Below are positions 45,665 to 54,492 of a DNA stretch of 64,000 nucleotides, in pieces. The position numbers and the translations under genes are program-made. The notes below the pieces were generated by a model, which saw only the letters and a program-made list of their open reading frames with translations, was not told the DNA's origin and made no database searches. Every line of letters begins with the position of its first letter. The stretch's first letter is position 1. The DNA comes from an uncultured Clostridia bacterium. Its GTDB lineage: Bacteria; Bacillota; Clostridia; TANB77; CAG-508. The DNA is taken from NCBI GenBank assembly GCA_947627185.1, contig CANQVF010000002.1, forward strand, positions 62,001 through 126,000, in the 5' to 3' direction.

Positions 45665-46474
45665 ATGGGTAAAAAAATACAATTTGTTATATGGATTATT
45701 ATTATGGTAGCGGTTTTGGCATTAATAGGAGCATATGGATATTTCACATATCTTAGATTTACGGAAAAAACAACACATCCAGAAGCTACTTTTGAAATTG
45801 AAAATTATGGAACTGTGAAAATGGAATTATATCCAGAATATGCACCAAATACAGTTGCTAATTTTATAAAATTAGTAGAAAAAGGATACTATAATAATAA
45901 AGTTTTTTATGGTAAAGATGATATTTGTATATATGTTGGTAGAAATTCAGCAGGAGAAATGGAAAAGCCAAAACTAAGTTTAATAAAAGATGGAATTGAA
46001 CCAGATTCAGATGCTGATTATGAATATACAATAAAGGGAGAATTTATTGCAAACGAATTTGAACAAAACACATTAAGACATGAAAAAGGAATTGTTACAT
46101 TAATAAGAGAAAATTATTCACAATATTTATCAAATTTAAATGAGGAAAGCTATAATTCTGGATCTTCTCAATTAGGAATAATGATGAGTGATGATTCAAA
46201 AAATCTAAATGGTGCATATGCTGCATTTGCTAGAATAACAGAAGGTATGGATGTATTAGAAAAAATGTATAATGAAGCAGAAATGAAACCAGCTCCAACC
46301 GAAGAAGAAGCACAAACTGCAACAGATGACATTAATCAATTTGCAACATATCCAGTAATTACTTCTGCTACTGTTGATACACATGGAGTAAATTATGGAG
46401 ATCCAGTTGTTCAAGAAGCTTTTGATTATGAATCTTATATGTATAATTTAATGAGTTCTAATTACTCTAATTAA
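45665..46474 (+). CDS. Membrane-anchored cyclophilin-type peptidyl-prolyl isomerase
   Basis: N-terminal TM, FEIENYGTVKMELYPEYAPNTVANFIKLVEKGYYNNKVFYG. Confidence 0.85.
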   Translation: MGKKIQFVIWIIIMVAVLALIGAYGYFTYLRFTEKTTHPEATFEIENYGTVKMELYPEYAPNTVANFIKLVEKGYYNNKVFYGKDDICIYVGRNSAGEMEKPKLSLIKDGIEPDSDADYEYTIKGEFIANEFEQNTLRHEKGIVTLIRENYSQYLSNLNEESYNSGSSQLGIMMSDDSKNLNGAYAAFARITEGMDVLEKMYNEAEMKPAPTEEEAQTATDDINQFATYPVITSATVDTHGVNYGDPVVQEAFDYESYMYNLMSSNYSN

Positions 46475-46497
46475 TTAAATTATTAATAAAATATAAT

Positions 46498-46586
46498 AGG
46501 ACTTCTTTAAATGAAGTAAAACCTCTAAAGATAAAGTAATGTAATTTAAATTAGAGGTAATGTTCTTCATAAAAGATGTCCTTTTT
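46498..46586 (+). terminator. Long compound stem-loop with U-tract, probable terminator or structured RNA
   Basis: Nested complementary blocks AGGAC/GTCCT, ATGAAG/CTTCAT, ACCTCTAA/TTAGAGGT, followed by TTTTT. Confidence 0.65.
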
Positions 46587-46604
46587 ATATAAGTGAGAAA
46601 ATAT

Positions 46605-48146
46605 ATGAAAGAAAACGGAATTACTTTAATTAAATTTTTTATAATTATTTTAATTATTTTAGTACTTATTACGATTTGTGTAAGTACTATTAGTGATTCC
46701 TATAAAATATATAATTTAAAAAGATATGTATCTGAAATGACTTTAATTCAAGAAAAAATAAATCAAATTAGAAATGATTATAAAGTTTGGGAAAATTATA
46801 ATCCGAATGAAACAGGAAATTTTTATAGTTATCTTCAAAGTTTGAATTTTATAAATGCTAGTAGTGCATCTAATATATATATTGATAAATTTAATAAAAT
46901 TATTGATGATTTAAATAAAAATGATTTAAAATATTGGAACAAAAATGCAGATTCTATAATTACAAATTATTACTATTTTGATCCAGCAAGGATAGAAAAA
47001 AATTTTGGAATAAATGATTCAAATTTATATATAATAATAAATTTTTACACAGGAAATGTTATTTCTAGAGATGGAATAGAAGATGTAAAGAATAAAAAAA
47101 TTATATATAGAGGGTATGATTCTTCAATTGGAAATAAATTAGTAATAAATAATATTTATAATGATGATATTAAAACAGAAATAAAAATAATAGAAAATAG
47201 AGGACTAAAACAAACAGTAAAAATATCCTTGTTATCAGATGATATAAAGACTTTACCTAATATATCTGAAATTTATTATTTTTCAAATAAGAATGAAGAA
47301 ATTAGAAAAAAGTGTAGTATGTTACCAGATTATAGATATATTGAAACTGAAAAATCCGCATATTTTACAATAGAAACATCTGGTGAATATGAATTTATAA
47401 TCGAAGATACAAATTTTATACAATACTCAGCAATTAGAAAAAGTTTCAAATTATGTAATCCACCAATTTTAAATGATGAAATGACAGGAATATATTGGAA
47501 TGGTGATGAAGAAAAAGAAATAGAAGGAATTTACGATAGTAATTGGTATAATTATTCTGAAGATGAATTAAAAATGGCAAATGCTAAAACAACAGATGGG
47601 ATTTATTGGGTTTGGATTCCTAGATTTATTTATAGAGAAACAGAAGAAGGAACTCAATTGGAATTTGTTTATGATAAATCTAGTACACCAACTACAAATT
47701 TATTAAGCAATGTTTATAAGGTTCAAGAAGCTTTTTCAGAAAATGGAGAAATTACAGGATATTGGATAGCAAAATTTCAATCTAATAGTGAAGATAGTGT
47801 AATTATAAAACCAGGATTAACTTTAGCAATTACAGACAAAACAAGAGCTACACAAAATTCTGAAAAATATTTAAATGATAATAAATTATACTCAATCTTA
47901 CCAACTTTAAATAAATTAAATGCTATTATCATATTAGCAAATTCTTATGATATTGAAATTGTAAATGATTTAGTAAGTTATGCTGGTGGTTCTACTAATG
48001 AATTAGGATATATGGATAATGTAAAATATTCTTCTTCAAATAATATATATGGCGTTTATGATGTTATAACTTCTGAAAATGAACTTTTGCAAGAATCAAA
48101 ACCAAACGAGAAGGGAAGATTTAGACCAGTATTAATGCCAAAATAA
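46605..48146 (+). CDS. Prepilin-like surface protein
   Basis: KENGITLIKFFIIILIILVLITI class III signal-like N-terminus; YWVWIPRFIYRE motif in C-terminal half. Confidence 0.65.
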   Translation: MKENGITLIKFFIIILIILVLITICVSTISDSYKIYNLKRYVSEMTLIQEKINQIRNDYKVWENYNPNETGNFYSYLQSLNFINASSASNIYIDKFNKIIDDLNKNDLKYWNKNADSIITNYYYFDPARIEKNFGINDSNLYIIINFYTGNVISRDGIEDVKNKKIIYRGYDSSIGNKLVINNIYNDDIKTEIKIIENRGLKQTVKISLLSDDIKTLPNISEIYYFSNKNEEIRKKCSMLPDYRYIETEKSAYFTIETSGEYEFIIEDTNFIQYSAIRKSFKLCNPPILNDEMTGIYWNGDEEKEIEGIYDSNWYNYSEDELKMANAKTTDGIYWVWIPRFIYRETEEGTQLEFVYDKSSTPTTNLLSNVYKVQEAFSENGEITGYWIAKFQSNSEDSVIIKPGLTLAITDKTRATQNSEKYLNDNKLYSILPTLNKLNAIIILANSYDIEIVNDLVSYAGGSTNELGYMDNVKYSSSNNIYGVYDVITSENELLQESKPNEKGRFRPVLMPK

Positions 48147-48161
48147 AATGGAGATATAAAT

Positions 48162-50309
48162 ATGATAAAAATTCTACAAAGTAAAAAAATTAATTGTATA
48201 TTATTAGCTTTAGCTTTTTCATTTAATTTATTTGTTTTTGCACCATTAGAATTTTATTATTCTAATGTATTTGACCTATGGTTTAATATTGATTACATAT
48301 TACCATTAATAATTATAGCTGGAGTTTTTGTATTTATTAGTGTTTTACTTATAACAATTTTCACGAAAAATCGAGTACATAAAATAATATGTAAAATAGT
48401 ATTTTTATTAACTGTATCTTTATATATCCAAGGAAATTATTTGAATATAGGTTATGAAGTATTAAACGGAAATGATGTTGATTGGAATTCTATGATTTTT
48501 AAGGGAATAATAAATACAGTAATATGGATAGCTATACTAGTAATACCATTTTTTATAAAATTATTTGATGATGAAAAAATATATAGAGTTATATTTAATA
48601 TAATTTGTATGTTAATTATATTAATTCAAATTTTTACATTAATAACTGTAATATGTATAGATTATTTATCAAGTAATGCTCACAATAAAATAATAAATTC
48701 ATCTTTTTATATGGATACAAGCAATATATTTAATTTATCTAAAAATAAAAATATAGTTGTTTTCATTTCAGATACTTTTGAAGGAACTTATATGAATGAA
48801 ATATTAGAAAAATATCCAGAATTTAAAGAAAAATTAAAAGATTTTATTTATTTTGATAATACAACGACGGCATCATTAATGACTTATTCTTCTATGCCAA
48901 CATTACTAACAGGAGAACATTTACAAATTGGTAATAATTTAAAAGAAAATATGAATTATTGTTTCGAAAATACTAATTTTTATGAAACACTAAAACAAAA
49001 TGAATATGATATAGAGTTATATACTTCATTGCCTTTAATACCAACAAATGATAAAGATTTGATAAAAAATAAAATAGAAAAGAAAATGATAATAGATACT
49101 AATTCTAAAATTAAATTAACAAGTTTATTATATAAATGTGTTTTTTATAGATATATGCCACATTTTTTGAAAAGCAAATTTATAGTAGATACATCTGAAT
49201 TTAATAAAATTAATTCTACAAACGTAAATTCATTTTATATAGATACTGTTGATGATGTAGCTTTTAACAAACAATTAATTAATGAAGGAATTGAATCAAA
49301 TTCAAGTAAAAATCAATTCAAATTATATCATCTAAATGGTGTTCATACTCCTTATTATATGACTGAAAATATTGAATATGATAGAAGCAAAGAATATATT
49401 AATTTAAGTACAGATGAAAGAAGATTAAATCAAGCAGTTGGTTCTTTAAATATTTTATTGAATTATGTTGAAAATTTGAAAAAGTCTAATTTGTATGATA
49501 ATACAACAATAATATTTTTAGCAGACCATGGTTGGCAAAACAGATATTGGGTAAATTTTATGATAAAAAAAGCTAATTACAATTCTAATTTCTCTATTAA
49601 TCACGCACCAATTTCTACTGATACAGACTTATTACCAACTATTTTAAATATTGCAACAAATTCTAAAAATTATGGAAAAGATATTTTTGATTATACAGAA
49701 AATGAAAATAGAATAAGAAATGTATATAATTATGTTTTTACACGAGGAGATAATACATATAATGTTTTATCAAGGCTTACAATTACTACAAATGAAGATG
49801 CTTCTAATTATAATTCATTTTATGTTTCAGATTATGAATATATAGATTCAGAAACTAATCCTAAAAAAGAATATGAATTTAATAAAAAAATAAATATTAA
49901 TAATTCTAAAAATGCTAAATATGCAATATTAAATGGATTTTTAATGCAAAATATAAGGTCAGTAGCTAAAGGAACAAATATAGGACAAGAGGCGGATATA
50001 AAAATAAAACCTAAAAAGACAGAAGAAGATGTTACTGCTACATTCTTAATAGATAAAGTGTATTTTGATAATCAAAAAATAATATTTTCACTAGAAGATA
50101 CTGTATTATATGAAATAGAATTAAATGAAAAAGATGAAAATAGAGAAATTACTTTTACTATTCCTAAAGAATTATGGAATAAAAATGATATTTTAAATTT
50201 AAAATTAAAATTTCCTAATGCTAAATTAGGTAATGCAGAAAATTTAGGCGAAGAAACACTGTTTATGTCAATATTGTTAAAAGAGGTCAAATTTAGTAGT
50301 AATAAATAA
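48162..50309 (+). CDS. Sulfatase/alkaline-phosphatase-superfamily membrane phosphotransferase (LtaS/PptA-like)
   Basis: N-terminal TM helices, NIVVFISDTFEGTYMNEIL, TTTASLMTYSSMPTLLTGE, IIFLADHGWQ. Confidence 0.82.
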   Translation: MIKILQSKKINCILLALAFSFNLFVFAPLEFYYSNVFDLWFNIDYILPLIIIAGVFVFISVLLITIFTKNRVHKIICKIVFLLTVSLYIQGNYLNIGYEVLNGNDVDWNSMIFKGIINTVIWIAILVIPFFIKLFDDEKIYRVIFNIICMLIILIQIFTLITVICIDYLSSNAHNKIINSSFYMDTSNIFNLSKNKNIVVFISDTFEGTYMNEILEKYPEFKEKLKDFIYFDNTTTASLMTYSSMPTLLTGEHLQIGNNLKENMNYCFENTNFYETLKQNEYDIELYTSLPLIPTNDKDLIKNKIEKKMIIDTNSKIKLTSLLYKCVFYRYMPHFLKSKFIVDTSEFNKINSTNVNSFYIDTVDDVAFNKQLINEGIESNSSKNQFKLYHLNGVHTPYYMTENIEYDRSKEYINLSTDERRLNQAVGSLNILLNYVENLKKSNLYDNTTIIFLADHGWQNRYWVNFMIKKANYNSNFSINHAPISTDTDLLPTILNIATNSKNYGKDIFDYTENENRIRNVYNYVFTRGDNTYNVLSRLTITTNEDASNYNSFYVSDYEYIDSETNPKKEYEFNKKININNSKNAKYAILNGFLMQNIRSVAKGTNIGQEADIKIKPKKTEEDVTATFLIDKVYFDNQKIIFSLEDTVLYEIELNEKDENREITFTIPKELWNKNDILNLKLKFPNAKLGNAENLGEETLFMSILLKEVKFSSNK

Positions 50310-52196
50310 ATGGAGAATGAAATGAATAATATAATTAGTTTTCTAGCAGTTATAATGGGATTTTGTATGAATGCGGTATATAAAATATGTAAAAATTATG
50401 GAATTTCTCTCATAGTTTTTACTATTGTATCTAAAATTATATTATTTCCATTGAATATGATAATACAAAAAAATTCTATAAAAATGGTTAAAATGAAACC
50501 AGAGATAGAAAAACTAAAATTAAAATATAATAATAAAGAAGAGTTCATGAATGCTCAAATAGAATTGTTCGATAGGGAAAAGTATAATTCTTTTATTGGA
50601 ATTCTTCCATTATTGATTCAAATACCAATAATTTTAGGTTTAATACGTGTTATTAATATGCCAACAGCATACATACAAAATTTGGAAAATTTATATTTTT
50701 TAGGAATGGATTTATCTATAATTCCTAGTATAAATAAATATGTAATAATTCCAATTTTAGCATTAATATCTACAATTATGTTATGCTTATTTCAAAATAA
50801 ACTTAATGTATTACAAAGAGAAGAAACTTTTTTAAGTAAATTATTAACTGGAATTATTACTACTATAATTACTGTTTATTTTGTTTTACTTGTTCCAACA
50901 GGAGTAGGATTATATTGGATATATGGTAATATTTTAGGAATTATTCAATTATATATTTTAAATTGGATAATTCCACCTAAAAAATATATTAATTACAATG
51001 AAATAGAATTACTTAGAAAAAATAAAAAAGAAGAATATAAAAGAAAAAAAATAGAAGATAAAAAGTCAAAAGAATATTATAAAAAGTTTTTTGAAACAGA
51101 AAATATTAATAATATGAAATTAATATTTTATTCAGAACAGAGCGGATTTTATAAATATTTTAAGGGCATGATAGAATATATTTTAAATAATTCTAATATA
51201 ACCATACATTATATTACAAGTGATATAAATGATAAAATATTTGAAATGAAAAATCCAAGGATTGTTCCATATTTTATTGTTACTAATCAATTAATTCCAT
51301 TATTTATGAAAATAGAAGCAGATATAGTTGTTATGACAACACCAGATTTAGGAAATTTTTATTTAAAAAGATCAATTGTAAGAAAAGATGTTGAATATAT
51401 TTTTACAGATCATGGTTTAGGAAGTCAAAATTTATTATATAGACAAAATGCATTAGATTACTATGATACAATATTTGCAAAAAATTATAAACAAGAAGAA
51501 GAAATTAAAAAAATAGAGGAAATTAGAAATGTAAAGAAAAAGAAGATTGTTCAAACAGGATATTCAATGATTGATGATATGATTTTAGAATATGAAAAAG
51601 TAAAAGAATTAAAAAACGATAAAATAACAATACTTATTGCTCCGTCTTGGCAAGAAGATAATATAATGGATAGTTGTATAGATAATATCTTAGATAAATT
51701 ATTAAGTGATGATTATAGAATTATAGTAAGACCACATCCTCAATACATAAAACGAAATAAACAAAAAATTGAAAATTGGATATTAAAATATAAAGATAAA
51801 ATAAATGAAAATTTTATAATAGAACAAGATTTTTCTTCAAATGAAACAATTTATACAGCTGATTTAGTAATAACAGATTGGTCTGGAATAGGATATGAAT
51901 TTTCATTTTCGACAACTAAACCTTGTTTATTTATAAATACTGATATGAAAATTTTAAATCCAGATTATAAAGAAATAGATACTGTTCCAATGGATATAGA
52001 AGTTAGAAATATAGTAGGAAAAAGTATTGAAAAAGATGAAATAAATAATATTAAAAATATTGTTGATGAACTTATAAAAAATCAATCTCTATATATGGAA
52101 AAAAATAAACAAAACAGAGAAAAATATATTTTTAATATAGGAAAAGCAGCTGAAATAGAAGGAAAATATATTATTGATAAAATTAGAAATAAGTAG
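50310..52196 (+). CDS. YidC/Oxa1 insertase domain fused to CDP-glycerol glycerophosphotransferase-like domain
   Basis: N-term: GISLIVFTIVSKIILFPLNMIIQKNSIKMVKMKPEIEKLKLKYNN...IGILPLLIQIPIILGLIRVI; C-term: IFTDHGLGSQN, VQTGYSMIDDM, ILIAPSWQEDNIMD, IIVRPHPQY, VITDWSGIGYEFSF. Confidence 0.88.
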   Translation: MENEMNNIISFLAVIMGFCMNAVYKICKNYGISLIVFTIVSKIILFPLNMIIQKNSIKMVKMKPEIEKLKLKYNNKEEFMNAQIELFDREKYNSFIGILPLLIQIPIILGLIRVINMPTAYIQNLENLYFLGMDLSIIPSINKYVIIPILALISTIMLCLFQNKLNVLQREETFLSKLLTGIITTIITVYFVLLVPTGVGLYWIYGNILGIIQLYILNWIIPPKKYINYNEIELLRKNKKEEYKRKKIEDKKSKEYYKKFFETENINNMKLIFYSEQSGFYKYFKGMIEYILNNSNITIHYITSDINDKIFEMKNPRIVPYFIVTNQLIPLFMKIEADIVVMTTPDLGNFYLKRSIVRKDVEYIFTDHGLGSQNLLYRQNALDYYDTIFAKNYKQEEEIKKIEEIRNVKKKKIVQTGYSMIDDMILEYEKVKELKNDKITILIAPSWQEDNIMDSCIDNILDKLLSDDYRIIVRPHPQYIKRNKQKIENWILKYKDKINENFIIEQDFSSNETIYTADLVITDWSGIGYEFSFSTTKPCLFINTDMKILNPDYKEIDTVPMDIEVRNIVGKSIEKDEINNIKNIVDELIKNQSLYMEKNKQNREKYIFNIGKAAEIEGKYIIDKIRNK

Positions 52197-52232
52197 TATC
52201 ATATAAAGAATTAATAATTGGAGGATAGAATA

Positions 52233-53333
52233 TTGAAAAAATTTTTAATAATAGGATATTTTTTTTTAGTTACAATATTGATTTTAGTTAAAGAAGTATA
52301 TGGATATTTAGATCCATCAGCAATGACATATTTAATACAAATAACAGCTGCATTTTGCATAACAATTGCAACATGTTTTGGAGTGATAGTATATAAGATT
52401 AAACGTTTTTTTAAAAACAAATCAAAAGAATTAGATGATAATAAAGTGAAAAAAATTATTTCAGATTGCTTAAACATAAAAGTAACTGAAATAGAAAAAA
52501 TGGAAAAGATGAAAAAAGGAATGACAAATAATTCTTATTTTTTTGAGTATAAAAATGAGAAATATATTTTTAGAATACCAAAAGAAGGTACAGAAAAATA
52601 CATAAACAGAAAACAAGAAGAGATTGTATATAATGAATTAAAAGGGAAAAATGTATGTGATGAAGTTATATATTTAAATTCTGAAAAAGGATATAAAATT
52701 TCTAAATTTTATGAAAATGCTAGAGAATGTGATTCATTTAAAAAAGATGACATAAGTAAATGTATGCAAAAATTAAGAAAATTTCATGAACTTGAATTAT
52801 CAGTAAATCATGATTTTGATATTTTTGAAAGAATAGAATATTATGAAAGTATATGGAAAAATAAAAAACCAAGATACGATGATTATTATGAAACCAAAAA
52901 TAATGTATTAAGTTTGAAATCTGTTATAGAAAAATATGATAGAAAAAAAGTATTATGCCATATTGATGCTGTATCAGATAATTTTTTAATATTACCAAAT
53001 GATGAAGTAGTATTAGTTGATTGGGAATATGCTGGAATGCAAGATCCACACATTGACATTGCTATGTTTGCATTATATTCTATGTATAGCAAAGAACAAC
53101 TAGATACATTAATAGACCTTTATTTCACTGAAGGATGTTCTGATGAAATAAAATTAAAAATATATTGTTATATGGCGGTATGTGGATTAGTATGGAGTAA
53201 TTGGAGTGAATACAAAAGAAAATTAGGACAAGATTTAGGAGAATATGCAGTAAAACAATATGAATATGCTAAAGAATATTTTGATATTGTTCAAAAAGAA
53301 TTAAATAAGGGAGAAAATAAATGTATACAGTAA
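52233..53333 (+). CDS. Membrane-anchored choline kinase/LicA-like phosphotransferase (TTG start likely)
   Basis: N-term TM and YLDPSAMTYLIQITAA segment, then GMTNNSYFFEYKNEKYIFRIP, VLCHIDAVSDNFLI, VLVDWEYAGMQDPHIDIAMF. Confidence 0.82.
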   Translation: MKKFLIIGYFFLVTILILVKEVYGYLDPSAMTYLIQITAAFCITIATCFGVIVYKIKRFFKNKSKELDDNKVKKIISDCLNIKVTEIEKMEKMKKGMTNNSYFFEYKNEKYIFRIPKEGTEKYINRKQEEIVYNELKGKNVCDEVIYLNSEKGYKISKFYENARECDSFKKDDISKCMQKLRKFHELELSVNHDFDIFERIEYYESIWKNKKPRYDDYYETKNNVLSLKSVIEKYDRKKVLCHIDAVSDNFLILPNDEVVLVDWEYAGMQDPHIDIAMFALYSMYSKEQLDTLIDLYFTEGCSDEIKLKIYCYMAVCGLVWSNWSEYKRKLGQDLGEYAVKQYEYAKEYFDIVQKELNKGENKCIQ

Positions 53334-54034
53334 AAAGAGCAATAATATTAGCAGCAGGGAAAGGAGAAAGACTAAGACCAGTAACTCTTGAAACACCAAA
53401 ACCATTAGTAAAAATAAAGGAAAAACCAATTATAGAAACAATAATAGAAAAGTTAATAGAAAATGAAATTACGGAAATTTATATTACTGTTGGCTATAAA
53501 AAGAAAAAATTTAAGTATTTGGAGAAAAAATATAATAATATAACTTTATTAGAAAATCCTTATTATAGTAGTACAAATAATATTTCTTCATTATATATAG
53601 CTAGAAATTTTATAAAAGATTCTATTATTATAGAAGGTGACTTGATAATTAACAATAAAAATATTTTAAGAAAAAATTTTGAAAAGTCCGGATATAATGC
53701 CATTTTATCAAATAATATTACTAGTGAATGGGGATTAAAAGTAGAAAATAACACTATATTAGATTATGATAAATTAGGTGGAAAGTTTAATTATCAATTA
53801 GTTGGAATTTCAAGATGGAACGAAAAAGATGCTGAGAAACTTAAAGAACATTTAGTAATTGAATTTGAAAAAAATAAAAAATCAGATATATATTGGGATG
53901 AAATTGCTTTAGATTTATTTAAAAAAGAGTATAATTTAGGAATTTTAAAAATAAATTCAAAGGATGTTAAAGAAATAGATACATTAAAAGAATTAGTTGA
54001 AATTGATAAAAGTTATGAAAAATATCTATTATAG
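53321..54034 (+). CDS. LicC-like CTP:phosphocholine cytidylyltransferase / nucleotidyltransferase
   Basis: RAIILAAGKGERLRPVTLETPKPLVKIKEKPIIE, SLYIARNFIKDSIIIEGDLII; overlaps upstream gene by 13 nt. Confidence 0.82.
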   Translation: MYTVKRAIILAAGKGERLRPVTLETPKPLVKIKEKPIIETIIEKLIENEITEIYITVGYKKKKFKYLEKKYNNITLLENPYYSSTNNISSLYIARNFIKDSIIIEGDLIINNKNILRKNFEKSGYNAILSNNITSEWGLKVENNTILDYDKLGGKFNYQLVGISRWNEKDAEKLKEHLVIEFEKNKKSDIYWDEIALDLFKKEYNLGILKINSKDVKEIDTLKELVEIDKSYEKYLL

Positions 54035-54055
54035 TTTTATAATAGATATTTTTTT
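54019..54055 (+). terminator. Intrinsic terminator overlapping the 3' end of the LicC-like gene
   Basis: aaatatctattata-gtt-ttataatagatattttttt; stop codon TAG lies in the hairpin. Confidence 0.85.
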
Positions 54056-54066
54056 AGCTAAAATAC

Positions 54067-54095
54067 TTGACAAATAAAGCAAAATAGTGTAAAGT
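54067..54095 (+). promoter_or_regulatory. Promoter of ylxM-ffh operon
   Basis: TTGACA-17 nt-TAAAGT. Confidence 0.6.
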
Positions 54096-54126
54096 ATATT
54101 AGCATTACAAAATAAGAGGTGGTCAA

Positions 54127-54477
54127 ATGGAGAAAAATGTTAAAATAGGTATTCTACTAGATATGTATGGAAAACTATTAACAGAAAAACAAAAATGTCT
54201 TCTAGAAGACTACTATAATAATGATTTATCTTTATCAGAAATAGCAGAAAATGAAGGAATAACAAGGCAAGCTGTTAGAGATAATTTAAAAAAAGGTGAA
54301 AATAATATTTTAGAATATGAAGAAAAATTAGAATTTATGAAAAGAAATTCTTTAAAAGAGAAAAAAATAAATTCAATTATATCTAAAATAGAAAAAATCG
54401 AGAAAAATGAATTACTAGATAAAAAAACAAAAAGTGAAATTCAAAAAATAAAAAAAGAAATAAACTCTTTAATATAA
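54127..54477 (+). CDS. ylxM: YlxM/UPF0122 SRP-associated HTH protein
   Basis: LTEKQKCLLEDYYNNDLSLSEIAENEGITRQAVRDNLKKGE; directly upstream of ffh. Confidence 0.92.
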   Translation: MEKNVKIGILLDMYGKLLTEKQKCLLEDYYNNDLSLSEIAENEGITRQAVRDNLKKGENNILEYEEKLEFMKRNSLKEKKINSIISKIEKIEKNELLDKKTKSEIQKIKKEINSLI

Positions 54478-54492
54478 ATTTAGGAGGATAAA

